Source: Zobellia barbeyronii (GTDB taxonomy: Bacteria > Bacteroidota > Bacteroidia > Flavobacteriales > Flavobacteriaceae). Taken from it: a stretch of 64,000 nt of DNA. Position 1 is the first letter of the stretch. Each line of letters starts with the position of its first letter. Position numbers and translations under genes: made by a program. The notes under the pieces were generated by a model. It saw nothing but the letters and a program-made list of their open reading frames with translations. It was not told where the DNA came from and did not search any database. Shown piece after piece: positions 33,301 to 42,289 of this stretch. The stretch covers positions 1-64,000 of the forward strand of contig NZ_JACATN010000003.1 in assembly GCF_018603515.1 (NCBI RefSeq), written 5' to 3'.

Positions 33301-34593
33301 ATTACTTGGTTTGATCACGAAGCTTTAGAGAAAATAATGAACAACCTACTCTCCAATGCCTTCAAGTTTACCCAGGCCGGAGGGCAAATAAAGGTTAAGA
33401 TTTCGGAAGATATCGTTGACGGAAAGAATGAAGTCGTCATCAAAGTAAAAGACTCTGGAATTGGAATGCCTAAAGCAAAAATGTCAAAAATATTTGAACG
33501 TTTTAATTCCGCTAAAGAAGGAGAGAAAAACCATAAGATAAACCCCGAGGGTATTGGCATTGGACTTTCATTTACCAAGAACTTAGTAGAGCTTCACCAA
33601 GGTATTATAGAGGTTTTTAGTAAACCAGAAAAGGGTACAAAATTCGTTGTTAGATTGCCTATGGATAAGGAGGCCTATACCAATATTGATGAAATTAGCT
33701 GTAAGGATGTTTCCGACAATGACTTCCTAGTAAGGTCTTCCGAAACTGAATCATTTGCTATTGGCCTTAATGATGACCTTATTGACGAGGGCATGTCTAA
33801 AACCAGGCCTAAATTACCTGTTCTTCTGGTCGTAGATGATAATCCTGACATCCGTACATTTATAAGTAAAGTCTTGGGCAAGACATACACCGTTTATCAG
33901 GCTGAAAATGGACAGAAAGGACTTGAAAAGGCTAAAGAAGTAATGCCTAATATTGTTATTTGCGATATTGTTATGCCTATTATGGATGGTATTGAATTCT
34001 CTAGGATTATGAAAAGTCAACCAGAGACGAGCCATATTCCCATTATCATTCTAACGGCAAAATCTTCGCAAGAAAGTGAGCTACAGAGCCTAGAACTGGG
34101 TGTTGACGAATATTTGAGAAAGCCATTCGATTTTGAATTACTTAAACTCAAACTTTCAAATATTATTAAACGTCGTGAGCATCTAAGAAAACGATTCAAC
34201 AAAAAGATTACGGTTCAGCCAAGTGAAATTGCCGTAACGTCTATGGACGAAAAGTTTTTGATCCAGGCCATTGCCATTGTTGAAAAACATATGATGAATA
34301 CCGACTTTAACGTAGAAATGTTGGTAAAGGAAATGGGTCTGAGCCGAAGCACGCTTTACCTGAAATTTAAAGAGCTTACAGGCTTATCTTCTAGTGAATT
34401 CATTAGAAGTGTGCGCTTAAAAAGAGCTGTACAATTCTTTAATCAGAGCGATTATTCCGTAAAAGAAATCATGTACAAAACCGGTTTCAGTACTGCTTCA
34501 TACTTTTCTAAATGTTTTAAAAAGCAATTTGGTGTAGTACCTAGTGAATATGTGAAACAAATTAGTAAACAGAAAGAGGCTGCAGATAAATAA
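30352..34593 (+). CDS. Hybrid two-component system sensor histidine kinase/response regulator (HTCS)
   Basis: 1413 residues. Signal peptide about 1-28 (NAFGQ). About 30-720 is a two-domain periplasmic beta-propeller with at least ten WIGT-like reg-prop motifs (MWFGTHDGIN, LWIGTTGNGL, IWIGTNGGGI, LWAGTFGGGL and others). About 730-820 is the Y_Y_Y beta domain. A membrane helix lies at about 826-848. HisKA carries H883 in FFTNISHEFRTPLT. HATPase has NNLLSNAFKFT and GIGIGLSFTKNL. The receiver has VVDDNPDIR and phospho-acceptor D1205 in VICDIVMPIMDG. An AraC-type HTH follows (about 1317-1400). It senses a periplasmic oligosaccharide and activates the PUL. It is divergent from susC. Two Met codons and MK at 30376 are alternative starts; all lead into the signal peptide. 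Confidence 0.97.
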   Translation: MMIVVPKKMKLYCFLTFFCLNMLTNAFGQNQISFQHISTKDGLSQSDVNTIYQDKLGFMWFGTHDGINKYDGYEFTVYNLDDNNPDSINSNLIFDIAADDEGNLWIGTTGNGLNFFNVTTGKFTQYTHDKNNPKSISSNHITRVFIDSKKRLWIGNRNGLDRLDLNTVVSDEIEFEHFNSEISSPIPKYDGSFISAIYEDKKGGLFVGGKVGLYKLRKDGKGKDFFANVTDEIGLPKTTIRSIAEDATGRLFIATGRGLYYQTLGIESGFERFHKGGFGTILIDKDNHIWAGSDRGLFYFENFTDDKPPVFLKQFQYDSKDPSSLSKNIVRSLFMDDTGIIWIGTNGGGINIFDPKRKQFKNIRNTSDPNSLSYDKIRSIFEDSNGTLWIGTEGGGLNMLKKANDNGSYKSFKHFNSLKKIFAISETKIGGKPNLMIGSEGFPGLYFLDISNPENISEENLTGTDLNNGVFSLLSDSNENIWVGTYNTGIHRWMKTDTIGKFKKQSFGHYPGKANSISSNIIRNILEDSQGNIWLATGDGLCVLSAKERYKKRPKFKVYKHDPANAKSISHNYVLSLYESSAGVLWAGTFGGGLNKFIPGTDEQPDTFEHYSSLDGLPNNVIKGILEDSKQNLWLSTNKGLSSFDPEKKTFKNYNSSDGLQDNEFQELACLKRPDGEMLFGGINGFNAFYPDEIQENKYPAKTVITDLLISNKSVEIGEEINGKIILEKNISKSKEIELNYGNTNFSFEFAALHYAAPSKNQYAYKLEGFDTEWTETTAKKRYATYTNLKPGDYVFKVKASNNDGIWNSEPTILNIHIIPPWYRTNFAYVCYGLLFMGMLWLFWRYTFIRTSEKHQLELESVERERSEELQRMKLEFFTNISHEFRTPLTLIKGPLEYVQKNVSTLDQKSLKEQLALMQKNTNYLLRLVTQLLDFRKITQGKMRLVMRHGDIVAFIREVAEPFQFMAHKQSIDFELDAASDTLITWFDHEALEKIMNNLLSNAFKFTQAGGQIKVKISEDIVDGKNEVVIKVKDSGIGMPKAKMSKIFERFNSAKEGEKNHKINPEGIGIGLSFTKNLVELHQGIIEVFSKPEKGTKFVVRLPMDKEAYTNIDEISCKDVSDNDFLVRSSETESFAIGLNDDLIDEGMSKTRPKLPVLLVVDDNPDIRTFISKVLGKTYTVYQAENGQKGLEKAKEVMPNIVICDIVMPIMDGIEFSRIMKSQPETSHIPIIILTAKSSQESELQSLELGVDEYLRKPFDFELLKLKLSNIIKRREHLRKRFNKKITVQPSEIAVTSMDEKFLIQAIAIVEKHMMNTDFNVEMLVKEMGLSRSTLYLKFKELTGLSSSEFIRSVRLKRAVQFFNQSDYSVKEIMYKTGFSTASYFSKCFKKQFGVVPSEYVKQISKQKEAADK

Positions 34594-34764
34594 ACTTCCC
34601 AATCTCAAAATAGCAAATCCATACTACAAAACACAGACATGCAGCAGTATATGAATACTTCATAAAGAAAATAATGCAGAAACAACATTTTTAGTTTCGA
34701 TCCAATAAATTTACGCTTACCATATTAACCAGAACACAAACAATTTAACCTAAAAATTAATCCT

Positions 34765-36282
34765 TTGAAAAATTTAACGCTTGCCCTTATCTCAGTACTG
34801 CTCTTCTCTTGCAAGGCTGAAAAAAAAGAAGTACCACCTTCTAAACCCAATGTAGTTTTCATTTTTGCCGATGACATGACCTATTCAGCAATAAATGCTT
34901 TGGGAAACAAAGAAATTCAAACTCCGAACCTAGATAAATTGGTACATAAGGGCACCACCTTTACCCATGCTTTTAATATGGGCGGATGGAACGGTGCCAT
35001 TTGTGCAGCATCTAGAGCCATGATCATTTCCGGACGTAAGCTTTGGGAAGTAAACGAGTTCCGTGAAAATTGGAGCAACGGAAAAGAATTTGATAAAACA
35101 TGGGGTAAACTCATGGAAGGCGCAGGCTATGACACCTATATGACGGGTAAATGGCATGTTGACGCAAAAGCTCAAAACGTCTTTCAAAATGTAGTCCACG
35201 TACGTCCGGGAATGCCTGGTGACGCATGGGCTGCCGAGAATACCGGTTCCAAGTTTAAAACATTAAAAGAACAAGGTAAAAAACCCGCAGATATTATGCC
35301 TGTGGGCTACAATAGACCTCAAAACGAAAATGATACCGTATGGACACCTACAGATATGAAGTTTGGAGGATTCTGGCAAGGTGGCAAACATTGGAGCGAA
35401 GTTCTAAAAGATGATGCTCTTGGCTTTATAGACCAAACTAAAACGAGTGAGAAGCCTTTCTTTATGTATTTGGCCTTCAACGCACCTCATGACCCGAGAC
35501 AGGCGCCACAAGAGTTCGTAGACTTGTACCCTATAGATGATATTAGCGTTCCTGAAAGCTTTCTACCCCTCTACCCTTATAAAGATGGGATGGGTAATAG
35601 TCCAAGTCTTAGAGATGAAGCTTTGGCTCCTTTCCCAAGAACAGAATATGCCATAAAGAAACATACGCAAGAGTACTACGCGCTAATTTCTCACCTTGAT
35701 TTTCAAATCGGGGAGATTTTGGATGGATTAGAGAAAACCGGTAAAATGGATAATACCTATATCATTTTTACTGCTGATCATGGTCTAGCAATGGGTAAAC
35801 ATGGCCTTTTAGGTAAACAAAGTCAGTTTGACCATAGTATACGTGCTCCATTTATGATTGTTGGGCCTAAAGTTCCGGAAAACAATAAAATTGATTCTGA
35901 TATCTATTTACAAGATGCTATGGCCACAACTTTAGAACTAGCTAGTATTGAAAAACCCGAATATGTGTTCTTTAATAGCGTTTTAGACCTTGTAAAAGGA
36001 GAACGTAAGGAGAGCCACTACGACGCTATCTACAATGGTTATATAGACTTACAGCGTATGATTCGTAAAGACGGTTACAAACTTATTATTTATCCAAAAA
36101 TGGATGTGGTTTTGTTATACGACTTAACAGCTGACCCAAAAGAAATGAATGATTTAGCAGCTAATCCTGAATACAAGGAAAAAGTAGATACCATGTTTGC
36201 CGAGTTAATGCAACTCCAAAAAGATATGGAAGACACGCTAGATATTAGCAGCGTACTGGAAAACTACAGAGCAAAGAAGTAA
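34765..36282 (+). CDS. S1-family sulfatase lipoprotein with CxAxR active-site motif and TTG start
   Basis: 505 residues. The start is TTG at 34765: the lipoprotein signal (lipobox LLFSC, C16) begins there and no in-frame ATG precedes it suitably. Metal motif NVVFIFADDMTYSAIN. The formylglycine motif is C80-A-A-S-R, the permitted Ala variant of CxPxR. The metal and substrate residues look intact: GKWHVDAK, FNAPHDPRQAPQ, and the late site YIIFTADHGLAMGKHGLLGKQ. It shares the APHDPRQAPQ segment with the sulfatase at 43683, so the two are close relatives. It stands between the regulator (171 bp upstream) and a terminator, so it is probably a single-gene transcript. Confidence 0.9.
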   Translation: MKNLTLALISVLLFSCKAEKKEVPPSKPNVVFIFADDMTYSAINALGNKEIQTPNLDKLVHKGTTFTHAFNMGGWNGAICAASRAMIISGRKLWEVNEFRENWSNGKEFDKTWGKLMEGAGYDTYMTGKWHVDAKAQNVFQNVVHVRPGMPGDAWAAENTGSKFKTLKEQGKKPADIMPVGYNRPQNENDTVWTPTDMKFGGFWQGGKHWSEVLKDDALGFIDQTKTSEKPFFMYLAFNAPHDPRQAPQEFVDLYPIDDISVPESFLPLYPYKDGMGNSPSLRDEALAPFPRTEYAIKKHTQEYYALISHLDFQIGEILDGLEKTGKMDNTYIIFTADHGLAMGKHGLLGKQSQFDHSIRAPFMIVGPKVPENNKIDSDIYLQDAMATTLELASIEKPEYVFFNSVLDLVKGERKESHYDAIYNGYIDLQRMIRKDGYKLIIYPKMDVVLLYDLTADPKEMNDLAANPEYKEKVDTMFAELMQLQKDMEDTLDISSVLENYRAKK

Positions 36283-36309
36283 AACTCCTTTGCAGCTTGC
36301 CTTTATTAA

Positions 36310-36345
36310 AAACAGCCTTGTTCATCTGAATGAACAAGGCTGTTT
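36310..36345 (+). terminator. Terminator after the lone sulfatase gene
   Basis: AAACAGCCTTGTTCA at 36310-36324 pairs perfectly with TGAACAAGGCTGTTT at 36331-36345 (15-bp stem, 6-base loop) and is followed by CTTTGC. It lies 27 bp after the sulfatase stop. Confidence 0.8.
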
Positions 36346-36410
36346 CTTTGCATTCAACTTTACAATGAGCATCCAAAGCATTTTTATAATCTCTGGTATG
36401 AACATAAAAA

Positions 36411-36442
36411 AAGTGCATCGACTATTAACAATCGATGCACTT
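36411..36442 (-). terminator. Terminator of the minus-strand GH29 gene
   Basis: AAGTGCATCGA at 36411-36421 pairs with TCGATGCACTT at 36432-36442. On the minus strand the hairpin is followed by a T run (complement of the A run at about 36405-36410). It lies 41 bp past the GH29 stop. Confidence 0.75.
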
Positions 36443-36483
36443 AAAACTAACACAAAAAAACAATCTTTTAAAAGAGATTTACT

Positions 36484-38040
36484 CTAAATTGTAATCTCTA
36501 ATACGTGGGCATATTCACCCGATTTCTTACCTAAATCCTTAATTGTAAGGGCTTCTTTCGTTTGCTCAAAATCTATTTTAGCATCACTACCCAATAATTT
36601 TACTGCTTTGATATCCACGCCTTCTGCAAATGCATTGGTACTTCCCAAAGACTCTATGTCAATCTTACCATTCTCTGGCCAAGCCAACATAATAGCGTAT
36701 AGCTTATCTCCTTTTTTGGTAAACCGAATATCTTGTCCTGTAAACTCTTTGTTTTTTCCTTCGGAATGGTGTCCTTTTTTAACCTCTGTAGGGCCTTCTC
36801 CAAAAGTTTTCCAATATCTAGTATCGTAGATAGCATCGCCGTTAACAGCTAACCAATCCCCTATTTGCAATAGAATTTCTTTTTGGTCATCAGGAATGGT
36901 TCCATCTGCTTTTGGGCCTACGTTTAGTAGTAAATTTCCGTTTTTAGAAACAATATCTACTAAATCATCTATCAATTGGTTAGGAGTTTTAGAATCCCAA
37001 TTCGTAACATGAGACCAAGAATTTTTACCTATTGAAGTATCTGTCTGCCATGGCAACTCACGAATACCAGGAAGCTTTCCTCTTTCTAAGTCATAGATTA
37101 CAGTTCCTTCAGGAAAGGCTTCATGCCCAAAATTCTTATCATTTATTAAAACCTCTTTACCCCATTCACGACCTTTGTTATAGTAGTATGCTGCCAATTT
37201 TGGTCTTAAGTCTGCAAAATCTTCAATATCTACATAGAAATCGAAATAAAGAATGTCTGGCTGATACGTGTCTACCAAATCAATAGTTCGCTTCCACCAT
37301 CGTTCTTTAAACTCCTCCGAAACAGGCTGCGTTAAGTCCTTTCCTTTACTAGAATACAAATCGGCATACTCAGGGTCAACGGTATCAAACTTATCCTTCT
37401 TATTATAAAAAGACCAGTTAAAAGCAAAGTGAGAAGAAGCCCCCATTTTTAAACCCTGCTCACGACCTTCTTTAAAAAGTTCGCCTAATACATCTCTTTT
37501 TGGACCCATATCAAATGAATTCCAACGTGTTGTATTAGATTTATACATAGCAAAACCATCATGGTGGTCTGCAACTGGGACTACATATCTAGCACCAGAT
37601 TTCTTAAAAAGGGTTATCCATTCTTTAGCGTCAAATTTTTCGGCCTTGAACATTGGGATAAAATCTTTGTAACCAAATTCCTTTTGGTCTCCCCACGTCT
37701 TTTTATGGTGCGTATAAGTTGCATTAGGTCCTTTCTTCCCTTTTTTAAGTGTGGCAGAAAAAGTAGCCGTATCCATATACATCTGTCTAGGATACCATTC
37801 TGAACCAAAAGCAGGAACCGAATAGGCTCCCCAGTGAATAAAAATCCCGAATTTATCGTCACTAAACCATTTAGGGTCTTTATAGTTTTTCTTGATAGAT
37901 TCCCAATTAGGCTGAAAGACTTTAGTCGTATCAGCAGCACTTAATTGTGCTGTATCCTTTTGATTTTTCTTATCTGAACTGCCGCAGGAAGCTATACAGA
38001 TAATGGCGACTGAAAGTGCCGCTAAATGTTTAAAATTCAT
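36484..38040 (-). CDS. GH29 alpha-L-fucosidase-family lipoprotein
   Basis: 518 residues. Lipobox CIASC (C19). The barrel start KFGIFIHWGAYSVPAFGSEWYPR is typical of GH29. The motif H159-H160-D161-G-F is intact (VADHHDGFAMYKS) and is followed by TRWNSFDMGPKRD. The likely nucleophile is D267 in ILYFDFYVD. The conserved DLVDIVSKNGNLLLNVGP strand and GDWLAVNGDAIYDTRYWKTFGEGP loop are present. It would cleave terminal alpha-L-fucose or alpha-L-galactose at the periplasmic face or outer surface. It is transcribed alone and divergently from the GH2-led operon, with its own terminator, so its control may differ from the other two GH29 genes. Confidence 0.93.
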   Translation of the reverse strand: MNFKHLAALSVAIICIASCGSSDKKNQKDTAQLSAADTTKVFQPNWESIKKNYKDPKWFSDDKFGIFIHWGAYSVPAFGSEWYPRQMYMDTATFSATLKKGKKGPNATYTHHKKTWGDQKEFGYKDFIPMFKAEKFDAKEWITLFKKSGARYVVPVADHHDGFAMYKSNTTRWNSFDMGPKRDVLGELFKEGREQGLKMGASSHFAFNWSFYNKKDKFDTVDPEYADLYSSKGKDLTQPVSEEFKERWWKRTIDLVDTYQPDILYFDFYVDIEDFADLRPKLAAYYYNKGREWGKEVLINDKNFGHEAFPEGTVIYDLERGKLPGIRELPWQTDTSIGKNSWSHVTNWDSKTPNQLIDDLVDIVSKNGNLLLNVGPKADGTIPDDQKEILLQIGDWLAVNGDAIYDTRYWKTFGEGPTEVKKGHHSEGKNKEFTGQDIRFTKKGDKLYAIMLAWPENGKIDIESLGSTNAFAEGVDIKAVKLLGSDAKIDFEQTKEALTIKDLGKKSGEYAHVLEITI

Positions 38041-38401
38041 AGTGTGGTTGTTATTGACGATACCATTTTATTTCGCCCTATTAGAAGTTGCTAAATTCTA
38101 ATTTTATGCCCCATCTGCGAGCCACGAATGTGCTAAAGTTTATAACAAATGAACATTTACTCTTGCTGTTTTAAGCAACCTACATGCTTCTATTGGTTTA
38201 TGATAAACCTAAAAACTAGACAAAACATTGACAAACCTTAATCTCTCATAAATCTCAATGTTTACTCTGTGACGCCCTAAACTCCAGACTCACTTATCTG
38301 AGCTTCTCTAAAAAAACCATCTGTTCTATTCTTTCAGCTGTACGTGGTCTTTTGCCTGAAAATTATTTTAGACTTTCACCACTATAATTATTAACGCAAA
38401 A
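38041..38401. promoter_or_regulatory. Divergent promoter region between GH29 and the GH2-led operon, with palindromes
   Basis: 361 bp with no gene. It holds a perfect 7-1-7 palindrome GGTTTAT-G-ATAAACC at 38195-38209. It also holds a 9-bp inverted repeat, AAACATTGA at 38223-38231 and TCAATGTTT at 38255-38263. The first is a good operator candidate for one or both divergent genes. No clear TAnnTTTG promoter was found. Confidence 0.45.
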
Positions 38402-40879
38402 ATGATGTTGAAAAAAAGCTTTCTATTTATCCTTTTACTACAATTCAGTTTTTCTTTTGGTCAACTGAGTTCTGAAGCTACAAATGGTGATGTATCCTTT
38501 AATAGCGGTTGGCTCTTTCAAAAGGGCGACCCTTCTGGAGCTGAAAAGTCCACTTTTAAAGATGCCGATTGGCGCAAGCTTAATTTACCGCACGATTGGG
38601 CCATTGAAGGTCCTTTTGATAAAAAATACAATGCTCGTACAGGAGGTTTGCCCGTTCACGGTACGTCATGGTACCGCAAACATTTTACGATAGACAAAAA
38701 ATATGCAGCTCAGCAAATAGCTGTGTTGTTTGATGGTATCATGAACAATAGTAAGGTCTATATAAACGGAACGTATATTGGTGAGCGTCCTTTTGGTTAT
38801 ATGGGTTTTGAACTGGATTTAACACCATATATTAAATTTGGGGAAGAAAATGTCATTGCTGTTAGAGTTGCTCCAGAGGATTTAGCTTCTCGCTGGTATT
38901 CCGGAGCTGGTATCTATAGAAATACCTATCTAAAAATAAATAACCCCGTCCACATTCCACTTTGGGGAACCTATATTACCACGCCTGAGGTATCCGATGA
39001 AAAGGCTACGGTAAAAATTGAGACTACGGTAAAGAATGCCGTTGGTAAAGTAGCTTCGGTTACTTTAGAAACCAAAATAATTGACGGACTTAATAACGTA
39101 GTGGCTTCTAGTAGTCAAAAAATCAAACTAGAAAAATCTTCTGATAAAGTAGTTATAGACGAAATAACAATGAACAATCCCAACCGATGGGGAATTGAAA
39201 ATCCTTATTTATATGATGTTGTTACTCAAGTAAAAAAAGGAAATACAATTTTAGATGAGTATAGTAGTACTTTAGGAATTCGGAGTATTTCCTTCGATGC
39301 TAAAAAAGGATTTCTGCTGAATGAAAAACCAGTAGAATTTAATGGGGTATGTATGCATCATGACCTTGGGCCTCTAGGTGGTGCCGTAAATTACAGAGCA
39401 ACCGAGCGCCAAATGCAAATTATGCAGAGTATGGGCGTGAACGCGTTACGAACCAGTCACAACCCTCCGTCTCCAGAAATGCTTCAGATATGTGATAAAA
39501 TGGGCATTGTAGTATTAGACGAAGCTTTTGATGAATGGAAAATACCAAAGGTCATTAACGGGTACAACAAGTTTTTTGACGAATGGCATGAGCGTGATTT
39601 GAGAGATATGATCAAAAGAGATCGTAACCACCCTTCTGTAGTAATGTGGAGTATTGGTAATGAAATCATAGAGCAACGCGAAAAAGACGGCTGGAAAGTT
39701 GCTAAAATCCTTAGCGATATTTGCCATGATGAAGATCATACCAGACCAACTACCGCAGGTTTCAATAATTACCCAGGAGCATTTAAAAATAAACTAGCCT
39801 ATCAGATAGATATTGTAGGTCTTAACTACAAGCCTTTTGATTATGGGGAAGTGATTAGAGAAAACCCTGATATGATTGTTTACGGTTCGGAGACCTCATC
39901 GCAGACCAGTAGCCGTGGTACTTACGCCCTACCTATTACACATGACCATAAGAAGGAAACGTTGGAAGTTTCTAGTTATGACGTAACTGTTGGTCCTCCA
40001 TGGGCATATCCTCCAGATGTTGAGTTTGACGTACAAGCCGAAAACCCTACATTTTTAGGTGAATTTATGTGGACGGGCTTTGATTATCTTGGCGAACCTA
40101 CCCCTTACGGTGGTCGCGATAATTCTACGGATGGATATTGGAATGCAGATTGGCCAGTACACGCCTCTTACTTTGCTCCAGTAGATTTATGTGGATTTCC
40201 AAAAGACAGATACTACCTCTACCAAAGCCAATGGACTACAGAGCCTATGGTTCATGTACTACCACACTGGAACTGGGAAGGAAAAGAAGGTGAAGAAATT
40301 CCAGTTTATGCCTATACCAATTGTGATGAAGTAGAATTGATCGTGAACGGAAAGTCAATGGGTAAAAAAGTAAAAGGAGTTGATACTACCGATATCCCAG
40401 CGGAATTCCGTGGATTTGAAAAAGGAATGTACACTTCAAAATATAGATTGAGTTGGAATGTTCCTTACCAACCGGGAAGCTTAAAAGTAATTGGTTATAA
40501 AGATGGTAAAGCTGTTGCTGAAAAAGTAATTAAAACAGCTAAAAAAGCATCAAAAATACGCTTAACAGCAGACCGTACGGAAATAACTGCCGACGGAAAA
40601 GACCTTTCTTTTATTGAAGTAGATATTACAGATGCGGATGGAAACCTTATTCCTAATGCCGATAACCAAGTACAATTTACCATAGAAGGCGCTGGAATTC
40701 TTGCCGCTGTGGGTAATGGAAACCCAGCTTCTTTAGAGTCGTTTCAAGATGCTAAGATCAAGGCATTTAATGGAAAATGTTTACTCGTAGTAAAATCTAC
40801 CGAAGCTGCAGGAAACATTACAATTTCTGCTTCTTCTAACGGATTGGAAAGCACAAAAACAATAGTTAAAACAAAATGA
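38402..40879 (+). CDS. GH2 beta-galactosidase-family enzyme, secreted
   Basis: 825 residues. Signal peptide 1-20 (SFGQ). Sugar-binding N-domain about 30-200 (SFNSGWLFQKGD, LPHDWAIEGP, GTSWYRKHF, SRWYSGAGIYRNTYL). Ig-like domain about 205-315. TIM barrel about 316-600 with VNALRTSHNPPSPEML, acid/base E421 in WSIGNEI and nucleophile E497 in VYGSETSS. DUF4982-like and big/Ig-like C-terminal domains about 640-825. The FLGEFMWTGFDYLGEPTPYG segment is typical of bacterial exo-beta-galactosidases. It leads the long co-directional operon and overlaps the next gene by 4 bp if the first ATG is used. Likely role: release of beta-D-galactose from desulfated galactan oligosaccharides. Confidence 0.94.
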   Translation: MMLKKSFLFILLLQFSFSFGQLSSEATNGDVSFNSGWLFQKGDPSGAEKSTFKDADWRKLNLPHDWAIEGPFDKKYNARTGGLPVHGTSWYRKHFTIDKKYAAQQIAVLFDGIMNNSKVYINGTYIGERPFGYMGFELDLTPYIKFGEENVIAVRVAPEDLASRWYSGAGIYRNTYLKINNPVHIPLWGTYITTPEVSDEKATVKIETTVKNAVGKVASVTLETKIIDGLNNVVASSSQKIKLEKSSDKVVIDEITMNNPNRWGIENPYLYDVVTQVKKGNTILDEYSSTLGIRSISFDAKKGFLLNEKPVEFNGVCMHHDLGPLGGAVNYRATERQMQIMQSMGVNALRTSHNPPSPEMLQICDKMGIVVLDEAFDEWKIPKVINGYNKFFDEWHERDLRDMIKRDRNHPSVVMWSIGNEIIEQREKDGWKVAKILSDICHDEDHTRPTTAGFNNYPGAFKNKLAYQIDIVGLNYKPFDYGEVIRENPDMIVYGSETSSQTSSRGTYALPITHDHKKETLEVSSYDVTVGPPWAYPPDVEFDVQAENPTFLGEFMWTGFDYLGEPTPYGGRDNSTDGYWNADWPVHASYFAPVDLCGFPKDRYYLYQSQWTTEPMVHVLPHWNWEGKEGEEIPVYAYTNCDEVELIVNGKSMGKKVKGVDTTDIPAEFRGFEKGMYTSKYRLSWNVPYQPGSLKVIGYKDGKAVAEKVIKTAKKASKIRLTADRTEITADGKDLSFIEVDITDADGNLIPNADNQVQFTIEGAGILAAVGNGNPASLESFQDAKIKAFNGKCLLVVKSTEAAGNITISASSNGLESTKTIVKTK

Positions 40880-42288
40880 TTCAAATGAAAATATCTCGAT
40901 TTTTCTGTTTTGCTATATGCTCATTATTTTATTTGCAGGCGGCAGCCACAGACTTTAATGTACTTGATTTTGGCGCAAAGGCCGATGGTGTTACTATAGA
41001 CACCAAAGCCGTACAAAGCGCCATAGATGCATGTACCAAAAATGGCGGTGGCAGGGTTTTGATTCCCGCTGGTAAAACAGTAGTAACAGGTACCATTTAC
41101 TTAAAGGATTTTGTTACCCTTCACGTTGAAAATGGAGCAACACTTCTTGGGAGTCCCAATTATGATGATTATGCAACGGACACCCATAAGAATATGTACA
41201 AGAACGAACCTCACATGGATCGTTGCTTGATCTTTGCCAAAGACGCACGTTCCATTGCCATTGAAGGTTATGGAACTATTGACGGGAATGGGCACAAAGA
41301 AAACTTCACCAAGAAAAAAGGTGGTAGACCAATGATGATCAGGTTTGTAAACGTGAAAGACATCCACCTTAATGATATTACCCTAATCAATCCTGCGGCA
41401 TGGACGTCTGCTTGGCTCTACTGTGATAATATTTCTGTGAGCGGAATCAACATCATAAGTCGCGTAAACAATAACGGAGACGGGCTGGATTTTGATGGAT
41501 GTACAAACGTGCGCGTAAACAATAGTAATTTTGATAATAGTGATGATAGTATTTGCTTGCAAGCCTCAAGACCGGACAAACCTTGTAAAAATATTACAGT
41601 CAGCAATTGCCATTTTAGTACCAAATGGGGCGGAATGCGCATTGGACTCCTATCTCGCGGAAATATAGAATCGGTTACCGTTACCAACTGTACTTTTAAG
41701 AATATTCAGGATTCGGGACTTAAAATTCAGCAATGCGAAGGTGGCGAAATGAAGAATATGGTCTTCAGTAATTTGGTAATGGAAAATGTACCACGCCCAA
41801 TTTTCATGACTTTCGCACAACAAATTGCTTCCGTAGATACGCCTGAGGGCCAGTTTGAGCCGCTAAAGAGAATGCACAACTTTAGCTTTAGCAATATTGT
41901 GGTAGACAATTCCAAGCTAGATAAAAACTCAGCCTTCTTTCTAACAGGCTTCCCAGGGCATTCAATTGAAGATGTCACTATCAAAGATGTTCAATTTGTA
42001 GTTTCTGGTGGCGGGACTAAAGAAGATGCAAAAAAAACAGATATCAAAGAATACACCCCAGAAGTACTTAATGGTTGGTGGCCAGAATTCAGTTTAGTGG
42101 GTACCCTACCCGCTTCCGGACTTTATGCTCGTCACATAGATGGATTGATTGTTGAAAATTTCAGAATAAAGACGGTAAACGAAGACAAAAGAGCTCCAAT
42201 TGTTCTAAAAAACGTCACAAATAGCGAAATAAGTAAGATTTACTTAAATAAAAAAATCGTTACTAAGGAACAAATCCAGAGAAACTAA
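40876..42288 (+). CDS. GH28 family (polygalacturonase-fold) glycosidase, secreted
   Basis: 470 residues from the first ATG, which overlaps the GH2 stop (ATGA). The second Met (40885, MKISRFF) gives a more normal signal peptide and is the likelier start. Right-handed parallel beta-helix of GH28: FNVLDFGAKADGVTIDTKAVQSAI start, GGGRVLIPAG. Candidate catalytic carboxylates are D202 and D205 in NGDGLDFDG and D223-D224 in SDDSI. The usual GHG histidine motif of pectinases is absent; the region reads KWGGMRIGLLSRG. The enzyme is therefore probably not an endo-polygalacturonase and may attack another alpha-linked uronic acid or sugar. It is followed 1 bp later by a second GH28. Confidence 0.9.
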   Translation: MIQMKISRFFCFAICSLFYLQAAATDFNVLDFGAKADGVTIDTKAVQSAIDACTKNGGGRVLIPAGKTVVTGTIYLKDFVTLHVENGATLLGSPNYDDYATDTHKNMYKNEPHMDRCLIFAKDARSIAIEGYGTIDGNGHKENFTKKKGGRPMMIRFVNVKDIHLNDITLINPAAWTSAWLYCDNISVSGINIISRVNNNGDGLDFDGCTNVRVNNSNFDNSDDSICLQASRPDKPCKNITVSNCHFSTKWGGMRIGLLSRGNIESVTVTNCTFKNIQDSGLKIQQCEGGEMKNMVFSNLVMENVPRPIFMTFAQQIASVDTPEGQFEPLKRMHNFSFSNIVVDNSKLDKNSAFFLTGFPGHSIEDVTIKDVQFVVSGGGTKEDAKKTDIKEYTPEVLNGWWPEFSLVGTLPASGLYARHIDGLIVENFRIKTVNEDKRAPIVLKNVTNSEISKIYLNKKIVTKEQIQRN

Positions 42289-42289
42289 A

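Noticed and set aside
36290-36487. 65-codon plus-strand frame
   Set aside because: It is built over two terminator hairpins.
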